A program made the position numbers and the translations under genes. A stretch of DNA of 54,379 nucleotides from Limosilactobacillus kribbianus (lineage in GTDB: Bacteria > Bacillota > Bacilli > Lactobacillales > Lactobacillaceae). Below, in pieces: positions 1-8,261 of the stretch (its first letter is position 1; every line of letters starts with the position of its first letter). The stretch is from contig NZ_JAOVYZ010000007.1 in NCBI RefSeq assembly GCF_026413145.1, positions 1 through 54,379 on the forward strand, written 5' to 3'. The notes beneath the pieces were generated by a model. That model was not told the origin of the DNA, ran no database searches, and was given only the letters and a program-made list of their open reading frames with translations.

Positions 1-30
1 CCTTTACTTTGGTGTGAACAGTTAAAGTAT

Positions 31-57
31 AACGCAGGAGCTTCTTGCGTTTTTTCT
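31..57 (+). terminator. Rho-independent terminator of a gene upstream of the window
   Basis: A 9-bp stem (AACGCAGGA with TCTTGCGTT, one G-U pair) and a three-base loop is followed by a run of six T. It ends a plus-strand transcript that enters from the left, so the gene at 122 needs its own promoter or read-through. Confidence 0.7.
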
Positions 58-70
58 ATTTTTATAACAA

Positions 71-113
71 GGAAGCCAGGGATAGCGGTGATTAGCCGTT
101 ATTCCTGGCTTTC
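71..113 (+). other. 18-bp RNA hairpin in the leader of the unknown gene
   Basis: Bases 71-88 pair with 96-113 over 18 bp without a bulge, closing a 7-base loop. The three non-Watson-Crick pairs (85-99, 81-103, 72-112) are all G-U in the plus sense and would be A-C in the complement, so the structure belongs to a plus-strand RNA. No T-run follows, so it is not a standard terminator. It ends 8 bases before the GTG start at 122. It could control translation or be part of the mobile element's end. Confidence 0.6.
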
Positions 114-121
114 AAGTTTCA

Positions 122-1009
122 GTGGATAAACAATCAAATGAATTAGCTGAACAAATCATTGCAAAACTACACGCCAAAAATAATAGTTCATCTGATGCGA
201 CTACTCAGCACACTGGCAATGTTATTGCTAAGCTTGAAAAACAGTTAGACCGTGAAGATGATGCCTATAAAAAAGCGGAATTGCGAAAACAAATTCAGCA
301 AAAGAAACTGGATAAACTAAATGGCTATGCGAATATTTCAATTTATGAAGCTGATTACTATAAGCAGGCAATTAATGATATTAATAAATTAAAGGACTAT
401 ATTACTCGTGAGAAAAAGCGAAAAACTAGCAAGCAGCAAATTCTAGCCGACTCACAAACAACAGCTAAAGCAATTCTCCAAAATTATCGCCAGGCTGTTC
501 ATAATCACATTGAGGACCTTGAAACGTGGCAAAAGAACTATATTAAACAGTTTGAAAGTAGCAAGAAAGAATATGACAATCCACAACTAGAATTGTTACA
601 CCGTCAAGACTTTAATGCTAAGCTAAACGCTATGAATGATCGGCAGCTAAGCAATTACATTAGCAACTTAAACGAGCATGGCCAGTTAACGGTCTATGAA
701 TTAAACACGCTAATGGGCGCTGTTAAGGGCAAATCTCGCCTTTACAACATCCTAAAAGTTTATAAAGATAGCAACAACATTGGAAGCGAGTATAAGAATA
801 CCAAAGAATGGAAGGCAGTTAATAGTGCACTTAATACATTGGGTGTTTATGAACAATCAGACGGCATTTATACAGCACCCGATGCTAGTGGCCGGCCGCA
901 CCGCATTAACTTGTTAAATCTTGGGAATGAAGAAACCATTGGCTATAACGATGATGACGGTCAACAGAATACAATTGGTAATAACGGTAGAAATATATTA
1001 GATTTCTAA
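122..1009 (+). CDS. Unrecognised charged coiled-coil protein of a mobile element
   Basis: I do not recognise this 295-residue protein. Residues 1-150 are rich in Lys, Glu, Gln and Asn with long helical, coiled-coil-like stretches. There is no signal peptide or membrane segment. The last 30 residues are Asn/Asp/Gly-rich and look disordered. GTG at 122 is the only start available, because an in-frame TGA lies at 89-91, and no clear ribosome site precedes it. Base composition is AT-rich (23 G+C in bases 181-240), unlike the chromosome to the right. Together with its place beside a tRNA 3' end, this suggests a prophage or integrative element cargo or structural gene. It is followed by its own terminator. 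Function unknown. Confidence 0.6.
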   Translation: MDKQSNELAEQIIAKLHAKNNSSSDATTQHTGNVIAKLEKQLDREDDAYKKAELRKQIQQKKLDKLNGYANISIYEADYYKQAINDINKLKDYITREKKRKTSKQQILADSQTTAKAILQNYRQAVHNHIEDLETWQKNYIKQFESSKKEYDNPQLELLHRQDFNAKLNAMNDRQLSNYISNLNEHGQLTVYELNTLMGAVKGKSRLYNILKVYKDSNNIGSEYKNTKEWKAVNSALNTLGVYEQSDGIYTAPDASGRPHRINLLNLGNEETIGYNDDDGQQNTIGNNGRNILDF

Positions 1010-1038
1010 ATTAAAGAATTAATAACAATCAACTCTGT

Positions 1039-1070
1039 AAAAGCACTTGGTTTCTCCTTGTGCTTTTTTT
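1039..1070 (+). terminator. Terminator of the unknown mobile-element gene
   Basis: The stem AAAAGCAC/GTGCTTTT runs into seven T, 30 bases after the stop codon of the gene at 122-1009. Confidence 0.8.
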
Positions 1071-1100
1071 ACTTGTCAAAACTTGACTTCCTCGCATACC

Positions 1101-1130
1101 AAAATAAAAAGGCCACCTAAACAGTGACCT
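1101..1130 (-). terminator. Minus-strand terminator hairpin
   Basis: On the minus strand AGGTCAC pairs with GTGGCCT (one G-U) around a 7-base loop, followed by a T-rich stretch. No gene that clearly uses it is visible. It may be a leftover of element DNA that was read leftward. Confidence 0.45.
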
Positions 1131-1153
1131 ATCAACGCCGGCAAGAATAGAAA

Positions 1154-1176
1154 TTTGTCGTGAATTTTGTCGTGAA
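1154..1176. repeat. Two tandem copies of an 11-base motif beside the tRNA, possible integrase arm sites
   Basis: TTTGTCGTGAA occurs at 1154-1164 and again at 1166-1176, a 12-base period. Short tandem motifs of this kind flank attachment cores used by tyrosine integrases. The position, about 100 bases from a tRNA 3' end, fits that idea, but no integrase gene is in the window. Confidence 0.3.
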
Positions 1177-1210
1177 CTTGCCAAAAAATACATTTTTATA
1201 ATAATTTTCA

Positions 1211-1259
1211 AAAATAAAAAAGCTGGTATATCAACGTTTTGGCACCATTGACAACCAGC
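1211..1259 (-). terminator. Terminator of tRNA-Ser
   Basis: On the minus strand GCTGGT-TGTCAA pairs with TTGATA-TACCAGC (one G-U, one bulge), followed by six T. It lies 15 bases beyond the tRNA 3' end. Confidence 0.7.
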
Positions 1260-1273
1260 GAAAGGGTTAAAAA

Positions 1274-1362
1274 AGGAGAGTACAGGATTTGAACCTGCGC
1301 GCCCGCTCTACACGGGTTCGCCGGATTTCGAGTCCGGTGCATTACCACTCTGCCAACTCTCC
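1274..1362 (-). tRNA. tRNA-Ser, anticodon CGA
   Basis: The minus strand folds into a class II tRNA. The 7-bp acceptor stem is GGAGAGT/ACTCTCC. The anticodon arm CCGGA-CTCGAAA-TCCGG carries CGA, which reads UCG. There is a long variable arm with a CCCG/CGGG stem, and a T arm with loop TTCAAAT. CCA is not encoded. The base after the acceptor stem (position 73, base 1274) is U, whereas bacterial serine tRNAs usually carry G. The gene borders AT-rich DNA on its 3' side, as expected for an integration site. Confidence 0.95.
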
Positions 1363-1378
1363 ATAATTCAACTGTTAC

Positions 1379-1384
1379 ATTATA
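1379..1384 (-). promoter_or_regulatory. -10 element of the tRNA-Ser promoter
   Basis: A perfect TATAAT on the minus strand lies 17 bases upstream of the tRNA 5' end. The -35 region is weak (TTTACG/TTACGG at 16-17 bases). Confidence 0.5.
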
Positions 1385-1440
1385 CCAAACTTCCCGAATT
1401 CCGTAAAGGGGACGTCAGTAACAGTCGAATTTAATCTGCT

Positions 1441-2067
1441 TTAGTTATTCTGATCCGCAACATCGTGTGTTGTTTGCCCATTCTTAGCCGTGTAAAGGGC
1501 TTCTTTGGTATTGTCTGGATTAACAATACTCAGGGAATAGTCCGCTCCGAGAACTTTCGAGATCTGTTTTGAATTGGACTTGATGGACTTGGTCAAATTT
1601 GGCCAGCCAATTTGTTCTGACTGGCTTGGATCCTGAACCAGCGATTCCAATGCCTTGACCGTGTCATCGTCGGTTGGCTTAATACTAAAGGTTTTGGTGT
1701 CCTCGTCAAAGCTAACCGAGCCCAGTTTGGAGTAACCTTTCTGTAATTGGCGCAGCACTGCCATTTCTTTATTTTCTTGGGTTGCCTGGTTATTAGCACT
1801 GCCATTAATGGTCCCCGTTTTATCGGAAAAGGCATTGCTCCCCTGTGTCTGGGTTGTCTGAGACGATGACGTGCTTGACTGCTCGGTCTGTGCCTGCTGA
1901 TTGTGGTGGAAATATGGCAGATTGATTCCACCATAGATCACCGCTGCCAAGCTCAAAACAACGATAATCGTCCCGGCCTTCCATTCCCGGTAATGCTGCC
2001 AGGAATTAGCCAGGTAAAAGCCACCCAGAATCAACATTAAGCCACCAAAAATAACAAGAAAGATCAT
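1441..2067 (-). CDS. Membrane protein with two N-terminal helices and an extracytoplasmic domain
   Basis: A 208-residue protein of unknown function. Residues 1-19 and about 33-51 are hydrophobic helices separated by a short charged loop. Residues 60-100 form a Ser/Thr/Gln/Asn-rich linker, and 100-208 look like a soluble domain with alternating charged and hydrophobic residues. The pattern suggests a small membrane-anchored sensor or cell-envelope protein with the soluble part outside. A GGGG ribosome site precedes the ATG by 10 bases. The nearest upstream gene is apt, but a hairpin lies between them, so it may be transcribed on its own. I recognise no catalytic motif. Confidence 0.75.
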   Translation of the reverse strand: MIFLVIFGGLMLILGGFYLANSWQHYREWKAGTIIVVLSLAAVIYGGINLPYFHHNQQAQTEQSSTSSSQTTQTQGSNAFSDKTGTINGSANNQATQENKEMAVLRQLQKGYSKLGSVSFDEDTKTFSIKPTDDDTVKALESLVQDPSQSEQIGWPNLTKSIKSNSKQISKVLGADYSLSIVNPDNTKEALYTAKNGQTTHDVADQNN

Positions 2068-2107
2068 GAATTAATATCCCCTTTTGCAATTTGCTCAGCT
2101 GAAGCAA

Positions 2108-2133
2108 AAGATGTGCCGCTGCCAGCACATCTT
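2108..2133 (-). terminator. Possible terminator after apt
   Basis: The 9-bp stem AAGATGTGC/GCACATCTT on the minus strand is followed by only four T. It lies just after the apt stop codon. Weak or partial termination is likely. Confidence 0.4.
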
Positions 2134-2137
2134 GGTC

Positions 2138-2656
2138 TTAAAACTCCATTAATGCCTTCATGTCATACTTCTCAATCTTGTCACGACCATGGAGGGCCTT
2201 CAATTCGATTAAGAATGCACAACCAACGACGATACCGCCCATCTTTTCGACCATTTCAATTGTCGCCGAGATGGTACCACCGGTTGCCAACAGATCATCG
2301 ACAACCAGGACCCGCTGACCGGGCTTAATCGAGTCGTATTCCATCTGCAGGGTTGCCGTCCCGTATTCCAAATTATAGGTGGCACTGATTGCCTTTCTTG
2401 GCAGCTTGCCTTTCTTCCGGGCCGGGGCAAAACCGACACCCAATTCCCGAGCAATTGGACAGCCGACAATAAAGCCCCGCGCCTCGGGACCGACAACCAT
2501 GTCCACCTGCTTGTCACGGGCGTAAGCAGCCAATTCGTCAGTTGCTTGCTTGTACGCCTCACCGTCCGCCATCAGCGGTAAGATATCACGAAAGATAATT
2601 CCCTTTTCTGGATAATCGGGAATACTTGCGACGTATTTATAAAGGTCTAAGGTCAT
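2138..2656 (-). CDS. apt: Adenine phosphoribosyltransferase
   Basis: Converts adenine and phosphoribosyl pyrophosphate to AMP in the cytoplasm (purine salvage). The 172 residues match the usual family length. The signature phosphoribosyl-binding loop [13 protein letters not shown] is present near residues 116-128, and GPEARGF sits earlier in the chain as expected for Apt. An AAAGGAG site precedes the ATG. It lies directly downstream of recJ (23 bases), the common pairing in lactobacilli and bacilli, so the two are probably co-transcribed. The prs gene in the same window (49219-50196) makes its co-substrate. Confidence 0.97.
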   Translation of the reverse strand: MTLDLYKYVASIPDYPEKGIIFRDILPLMADGEAYKQATDELAAYARDKQVDMVVGPEARGFIVGCPIARELGVGFAPARKKGKLPRKAISATYNLEYGTATLQMEYDSIKPGQRVLVVDDLLATGGTISATIEMVEKMGGIVVGCAFLIELKALHGRDKIEKYDMKALMEF

Positions 2657-2679
2657 TGGAAATTTTTCTCCTTTAATTA

Positions 2680-5010
2680 TTAATCCTTCTTAAGGCACTG
2701 TAGTATCCACTGAGTAACGCTCGTGGCGTCACCGTACAAAAGGACTTTTTCAGCTTGGTAACGAGCAAGCTGTTTTTGGTACTGTGTCGTTTGTTTCAAA
2801 TCTGTCTTACCACTGACCGGCTGCAGATTTAAAACACCATTATTTATTGTAACAAATCCCGCTTCAGAAAACACTTGAATTATCAAATTTAATCGTGTTG
2901 GGTTGATTTTCAGGTACTGACTGGCAGCCATCGCCTGCTGTGGCCATTGAAGACGGGGATTGGCACGCAGAAAGCCGTACACCTCGGCGAAGTCTTGCCG
3001 ATCCGGCAGGCCGGCGAGGTAAACATTCTGCCGATCCATCAGTAGCAAGCGGATTTGTGCCGGCGCCCCCGTATCATTTTGAAAAAGCTTCTTGAGCGCC
3101 GCCAGGCTATCGGGCAGATCCACTAAAGTAATTTGCCGATGCTTAAAGTCCATCTCCTGGGCGGCGGCCGGACTCAAAGCGTGCTCGGCCCCAACGTGGG
3201 GGGCAATGTTTTTGCGAAGCCGATCATCATAGACAATGTACTCCCCATCCGCCTTGAAATGTTCCGGACGTAAATGCGCCGTCCGCTCATCCAGGACGAG
3301 GGGGCCATGGACATGCGCGTCAACCAACATTAGTTGAACTGAACGCTGTCCCTGCCATTCATTGATGCCGACCGTCGCCGCAATGTCGACTTGATTGCCC
3401 GGTGCCTGAAAGAGCGGCGCATCTTGTCCATGACCAAAGGCAATCACGGCTAGTTTCTGCTGCCCGCGCAGGCTAAACTTCAGGTGGCTGTTGTCCCTTC
3501 CCATCGTCCGGACCCCAGCCGGGTGAATGTTGGTAAGTTCAAATACTGGTTCCTCATTGTCCGGGCCAAAAGGGGCCAACTTTTGAAGGTCATTGTAAAG
3601 GTCCTCATTGATCTGATCTGGATTGAGCTCGGTCGCCAGCTTTAATGGCAGCGGCTTTTGCCAATCAAAACCTTGACGCGTTGCCTCCGCATCCAATGCC
3701 GCCTGAAGCTGATCCAGCTTGTCAACCGCAAAGGAAAGCCCGCAGGCCGCCGGGTGACCACCAAAAGCCGTCAGCAGCGCGCGGTGTGGGTCCAAGGCGG
3801 CGAAGAGGTTGAAGCGCTCATCACTGCGCCCCGATGCCTTGGCAACCTCCTGACTACCGTCCACACTGGCAACGATGGTCGGCTTGCCGGTCTGCTCACG
3901 AACCCGGCTGGCAACGATACCAAGGACTCCCTGGTGCCAGTCATGACCCAACAAAATCAGGACCGGATGCTGCCGATTCTTAGCCGCGTTTGCTTGGGCC
4001 AGTGCTGGTTGCATAATCGTGTCCACCAGCTGGCGGCGCTGTTGGTTGGCGGCCTCAACCTGTTTGGCCAGCTCCTGGCCCTCTCCTTCATCAAAGGTCG
4101 TCAGCAGCTGAACCCCAAGTCCGGCATCCGCGACCCGGCCCAGTGCGTTTAGTTGCGGTGCAATCCCAAAGCCAATGTCCTGATCCGTCAGCCGTGGTTC
4201 ATTAAGTCCCGCCAATTTCACTAGTTCATGGAGACCCGGTCGCATCCCCTGGCGCAAGACCTGCAGTCCCAGGGAAATCAGTACCCGGTTCTCGTCAGCA
4301 ACACTTACCACATCGGCGATCTCACCAATTGCGACCAGGTCCAGCAGCTCCTGGGGAAATTCATCGGTCAGTGCCCAGGCCAGTTTGAAAGCCACCCCGA
4401 CCCCCGAGAGACCGGCAAAAGGATAGTCCGTTCCTGGATACTGGGGATGAACCACCGCAACAGCGTCCGGTAGATCCGCTGGCAGCTCATGGTGGTCAGT
4501 CACGACAACATCCACGCCCTGCTTTATCACCGAATCAATGACATCCTTACCGCTGACCCCGTTGTCAACGGTCACGATCAACTGGGTACCCTCTTCAATC
4601 AAACGCTGGTAGGCTGCGGCATTCGGTCCGTAGCCATCGTTAAAGCGGTTGGGAATGTAATAATTGACATTGGCACCGATTTCTTGGAGCGTCTCGTACA
4701 TGACTGCCGTGCTGGTAATTCCGTCCGCATCGTAGTCGCCGTAGATCGTAATTTGTTCTCCCCGCTCAATCGCCTGTTGAATCCGGTCCACGGCCTTGTC
4801 CATGTCATGTAGCTGATGGGGATCATGAATCAAGTTGGGATCAGGTTGTAAGAATTGCTGGGCAGCTTCCGGCGTTTTTATGCCCCGCTTTACTAGGAGA
4901 TCGGCGAGCACCGGACTCAGCCCTATCTTTGTGAGGGCCGTTACTGCCGCCGGATCCGCATCCTTTGCCAGTTCCCATTTAAACCGCGAATCATTCATTT
5001 TCTTCACCAT
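2680..5010 (-). CDS. recJ: Single-stranded-DNA exonuclease RecJ
   Basis: 5'-to-3' exonuclease acting in recombination and mismatch or base-excision repair. From the chosen ATG it has 776 residues, typical for Firmicutes RecJ, which carries an extra C-terminal domain. The DHH phosphoesterase motifs are intact: GDYDADG at 91-97 and DHH at 172-174. A longer frame begins at TTG 5034, but AGGA lies six bases before the ATG at 5010, which decides the start. The C-terminal 200 residues are the RecJ_C-type region of bacilli and lactobacilli. It sits between a short-chain dehydrogenase gene and apt on the same strand. Confidence 0.95.
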   Translation of the reverse strand: MVKKMNDSRFKWELAKDADPAAVTALTKIGLSPVLADLLVKRGIKTPEAAQQFLQPDPNLIHDPHQLHDMDKAVDRIQQAIERGEQITIYGDYDADGITSTAVMYETLQEIGANVNYYIPNRFNDGYGPNAAAYQRLIEEGTQLIVTVDNGVSGKDVIDSVIKQGVDVVVTDHHELPADLPDAVAVVHPQYPGTDYPFAGLSGVGVAFKLAWALTDEFPQELLDLVAIGEIADVVSVADENRVLISLGLQVLRQGMRPGLHELVKLAGLNEPRLTDQDIGFGIAPQLNALGRVADAGLGVQLLTTFDEGEGQELAKQVEAANQQRRQLVDTIMQPALAQANAAKNRQHPVLILLGHDWHQGVLGIVASRVREQTGKPTIVASVDGSQEVAKASGRSDERFNLFAALDPHRALLTAFGGHPAACGLSFAVDKLDQLQAALDAEATRQGFDWQKPLPLKLATELNPDQINEDLYNDLQKLAPFGPDNEEPVFELTNIHPAGVRTMGRDNSHLKFSLRGQQKLAVIAFGHGQDAPLFQAPGNQVDIAATVGINEWQGQRSVQLMLVDAHVHGPLVLDERTAHLRPEHFKADGEYIVYDDRLRKNIAPHVGAEHALSPAAAQEMDFKHRQITLVDLPDSLAALKKLFQNDTGAPAQIRLLLMDRQNVYLAGLPDRQDFAEVYGFLRANPRLQWPQQAMAASQYLKINPTRLNLIIQVFSEAGFVTINNGVLNLQPVSGKTDLKQTTQYQKQLARYQAEKVLLYGDATSVTQWILQCLKKD

Positions 5011-5074
5011 GCGCTTTCCTAAAAATTTCTGCAAAATAAGGAAGGCTGCAACACGTCGGTCACAGCCATTCTAC

Positions 5075-5908
5075 TTACAAACTCTTCTTGTCCTGCTGAA
5101 AATCAAAGAACTTCTTAATCGCCCAATCGCTGAGACCAGGGATGACCCGGTAGGCCCAGCCAAGGCAGGCCACGTAGGTCGGAACATTGATTTCCCGCGT
5201 CTGGTAGCCAACGTTATCCCAGATCCGCCGAGCAAGTTCGTCTGGTTCAATGAACATCCATTTTGGCAGGTGGGCCTGATAGGTGTTGTTAGGATCACCC
5301 TTTGCCCAGAACTTCGTGGAGATCGGGCCGGGGTTGACCGTCAGTACCTGAACGCCGTAATCAGCGACTTCCATCCGTAAGACATTATCAAACTGAATAA
5401 CACCAGCCTTGGTTGCCGAATAAACCGCGCTGTTTGGCGTTGGGATCTTGCCAGCCAGTGAGGCGATGTTGATGATTGCCCCATAGCCCTGATCCATCAT
5501 CTGCTTGGCCACGCACCGGCTGATGTACATCAGTGCTAGGAGATTAACGTGAACCATTTCCGCCATAGAAGAATAATGCTGGTCAGCAACCTCGGTAAAC
5601 TCACCCAAACCGGCCGAGTTAATTAGGACATCAATACTGCCGACCTCGTGTTGGATCTTGTCCAGCACCTGATCGATGGCGTCCGGATCAGTCACGTCGA
5701 GCTGGTAGGCAAATGCTGGCCGGCCCGACAAAATCAAGCACTTTTTGGCTACTTTCTGAAGCTTTTCCTGGTTGCGAGCGGCCACCACCACAATTGCTCC
5801 CCGGCGTGCTGCTTCTAGGGCGAGCTGCTTACCAATGCCGCTCGAACCACCGGTGATCAGCACGACTTCATTCCGTAAAAAGCGCAGTGTTTTTACCCGT
5901 CTTAACAT
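5075..5908 (-). CDS. Short-chain dehydrogenase/reductase
   Basis: A 277-residue classical SDR. It has the cofactor loop TGGSSGIG at 19-26, NSAG at 97-100, and the catalytic Ser150, Tyr163 and Lys167 (YSATK). The family oxidises or reduces alcohols, ketones or acyl groups with NAD(P)H; the substrate cannot be told from sequence. AAGGGA lies 9 bases before the ATG. It follows rnz by 18 bases on the same strand, an arrangement seen in other lactobacilli. The C-terminal hydrophobic and basic stretch (about 250-277) may touch the membrane. Confidence 0.88.
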   Translation of the reverse strand: MLRRVKTLRFLRNEVVLITGGSSGIGKQLALEAARRGAIVVVAARNQEKLQKVAKKCLILSGRPAFAYQLDVTDPDAIDQVLDKIQHEVGSIDVLINSAGLGEFTEVADQHYSSMAEMVHVNLLALMYISRCVAKQMMDQGYGAIINIASLAGKIPTPNSAVYSATKAGVIQFDNVLRMEVADYGVQVLTVNPGPISTKFWAKGDPNNTYQAHLPKWMFIEPDELARRIWDNVGYQTREINVPTYVACLGWAYRVIPGLSDWAIKKFFDFQQDKKSL

Positions 5909-5926
5909 TGTCTACCATCCCTTTTC

Positions 5927-6856
5927 TTATTTTTTAAACGGAATATCGAACACATCCAGGTCATTTACGACCCGCGTCTCTGGAAAAATATTGCGAACCT
6001 GGTAGGCCAGCTGATAGGCAGCCTTCCCGGCATAGCGGGCCGAAATATGGGTCAGGAAAAGACGCTTGGCACCCGCTTTTTTCGCAATTTCCGCAGCCTG
6101 CTTGCTGGTTGAGTGGTAATAGTTATGGGCCAACTGGGCCTCGTCTTTGCCGAAGGTGCTCTCGTGAACCAACACATCCGCATCTTTAGCCAACCAGAGC
6201 GCATTCTTCGTTGCCCGAGTATCACCTAAAATAGCAACCACCCGGCCTGGCTGTGGTTGACCGATGAAATCATGGCCATCCAATACCCGACCATCAGGGA
6301 GCTCAACGGTCTTGCCGGCCTTCAACTGCCCGTAAACCGGCCCGGACGGTACCTTGGCTGCCCGCAGCTTATCTACCATTAGTTCGCCCGGGTGATCATG
6401 CTCTACTACCCGATAACCATAACAGGTGATCTTGTGGTCCAACTTCTTAGCGTAAACCGTGAAGCCCTGGTCCTCGAAGATCTTGCCCTCCTGTTGGATT
6501 TCAACAAAGTGGAGCGGGTAGCTCAACCGCGACTCGCTCACCTGCAGGGCGGTCAGCACAAATTTTTTGATTCCTACCGGTCCATAAATTGTCAGCGGCT
6601 CGTTTCCCCCCTGAAAGGACCGCGAGCTCAGTAGGCCCGGAAGGCCAAAGATGTGATCACCATGAAGGTGGGTGATAAAGATTTTTTCGATCTTCCGCGG
6701 CCGAATCGTCGTGTAAAGGATCTGGTGCTGCGTTGCTTCACCGACATCAAAGAGCCAGATGGCATTGCGCTCTTCCAGCAGACGCAGAGCCACGCTGGTA
6801 ACGTTGCGCTGCTTGCTGGGCGAGCCCGCACCGGTGCCTAAAAATTCTAGTTGCAT
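5927..6856 (-). CDS. rnz: Ribonuclease Z
   Basis: Zinc-dependent endonuclease that trims the 3' ends of tRNA precursors lacking an encoded CCA. The 309 residues match bacterial RNase Z. The metallo-beta-lactamase motif THLHGDH is at 62-68, with further ligands in GDTRAT and near the C-terminal THISARY. This enzyme is relevant to the tRNA-Ser at 1274-1362, which does not encode CCA. It lies 26 bases downstream of obgE and is probably co-transcribed with it. Confidence 0.96.
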   Translation of the reverse strand: MQLEFLGTGAGSPSKQRNVTSVALRLLEERNAIWLFDVGEATQHQILYTTIRPRKIEKIFITHLHGDHIFGLPGLLSSRSFQGGNEPLTIYGPVGIKKFVLTALQVSESRLSYPLHFVEIQQEGKIFEDQGFTVYAKKLDHKITCYGYRVVEHDHPGELMVDKLRAAKVPSGPVYGQLKAGKTVELPDGRVLDGHDFIGQPQPGRVVAILGDTRATKNALWLAKDADVLVHESTFGKDEAQLAHNYYHSTSKQAAEIAKKAGAKRLFLTHISARYAGKAAYQLAYQVRNIFPETRVVNDLDVFDIPFKK

Positions 6857-6882
6857 AGTGTTTCCTACCTTTTCAATCGTGT

Positions 6883-8196
6883 TTATTGAACAAATTCAAA
6901 GACAAACTTCTTAATCCGTACCAGGTCGCCATCTTGGATGCCCTTTGCCCGCAAGGCATCGTCAACACCCATCTGACGGAGCTGCCGGGCAAAACGCAAC
7001 TGGCTCTGCTCGTGAGTTAAGTCGGTCATGTCAAAGAGCCGGAGTAATTTGGCCCCGCCAAGGACCCAGGTTCCATCCTCATCCTTGCTGATCGTAAAGT
7101 CGGCGGTCTCCTTCTCCGGTGCGGCAGCCTTGTATTCGGCTACCAGTTGCTCGTCGTGGCTTTCGCTGTCAAAGGCCGGCGTCTGATCCAGCAGATCAGC
7201 CGTCAGCTGCATCAACTGCTGGACACCCTGGTGAGTAACGGCGGAGATTGGGAAGATCCGTGGCACGTTTGGCAGCGTCGTGTCCTCCTGCAGTTCTGCC
7301 TTGAAGTGATCCAGATTATCCTGAGCATTCGGCAGGTCCATCTTGGTGGCGACCACGATTTGCGGCCGCTTCAGCAATTCGGGATCGTAGTTAGCCAGCT
7401 CATGATTAATCTGCCGGTAACGTTGGATTGCCTGTTCCGGATCCTCGCTGCTCATGTCAACCAGGTGAAGCAAGACCCGTGTCCGTTCGATGTGACGCAA
7501 AAACTTCAGGCCTAAGCCGATCCCTTTAGACGCTCCTTCAATCAATCCAGGCATGTCAGCCATCGCAAAATCCCGGCCATCCGGCAGCATGACCATCCCC
7601 AGATTTGGCACCAGGGTCGTAAACTCATAGGCCGCAATCTTTGGCTTAGCACCAGTCACAACTGACAGGAGCGTTGACTTCCCGACCGATGGAAAACCGA
7701 TCAGGCCGACGTCGGCCAGCATTTTCAATTCGAGCTCCAGATAGTGATCCTCACCAGGTTCCCCGTTTTCTGCGATCTCCGGAGCGGGGTTCTTGGCGCT
7801 GGCAAAGTGAATGTTGCCGCGACCGCCACGGCCGCCGCGGGCCACAACCAGTTCTTGCCCCTCTTCAACCAGGTCACCGATGATCTGGCCAGTATCGAGA
7901 TCACGCACCGTCGTCCCCTGGGGAACCGCAATTACGGTATCCTCGGCGCTCGGACCGGTCATTTGCTTATTCATCCCGTTGCCACCGTTCTTAGCTTTAA
8001 AGATCCGGTGGTAACGGAAGTCCATCAGGGTCCGTAAACCTTCGTCCACCTTCAGGATGATGCTGCCGCCACGGCCACCATCACCACCGGCAGGGCCACC
8101 GTTAGGCACGTATTTTTCACGCCGGAAAGCGACCATTCCGTCACCACCCTTTCCGGCATGCACCTCAATTTTTATCTGATCAACAAATGTATTCAT
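6883..8196 (-). CDS. obgE: GTPase ObgE/CgtA
   Basis: Essential ribosome-associated GTPase involved in 50S assembly and the stringent response. The glycine-rich Obg fold fills residues 1-160. The G domain follows with G1 at 167-174 (GFPSVGKS), G3 DMPG near 215 and the base-specificity motif TKMD. Residues about 360-437 form the C-terminal OCT domain found in Firmicutes. GGAG lies ahead of the ATG. It is followed by rnz on the same strand. Confidence 0.97.
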   Translation of the reverse strand: MNTFVDQIKIEVHAGKGGDGMVAFRREKYVPNGGPAGGDGGRGGSIILKVDEGLRTLMDFRYHRIFKAKNGGNGMNKQMTGPSAEDTVIAVPQGTTVRDLDTGQIIGDLVEEGQELVVARGGRGGRGNIHFASAKNPAPEIAENGEPGEDHYLELELKMLADVGLIGFPSVGKSTLLSVVTGAKPKIAAYEFTTLVPNLGMVMLPDGRDFAMADMPGLIEGASKGIGLGLKFLRHIERTRVLLHLVDMSSEDPEQAIQRYRQINHELANYDPELLKRPQIVVATKMDLPNAQDNLDHFKAELQEDTTLPNVPRIFPISAVTHQGVQQLMQLTADLLDQTPAFDSESHDEQLVAEYKAAAPEKETADFTISKDEDGTWVLGGAKLLRLFDMTDLTHEQSQLRFARQLRQMGVDDALRAKGIQDGDLVRIKKFVFEFVQ

Positions 8197-8261
8197 TTGG
8201 ATTATTCTCCGTTCTATTTAGTTACTATTAAGTATATTGGAAAAAGCGGACAGCGTCAAAA

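Noticed and set aside
1029-1211. 60-codon minus-strand frame between the unknown gene and tRNA-Ser
   Set aside because: It crosses two terminator hairpins and the tandem repeat, has no ribosome site and no recognisable protein pattern.
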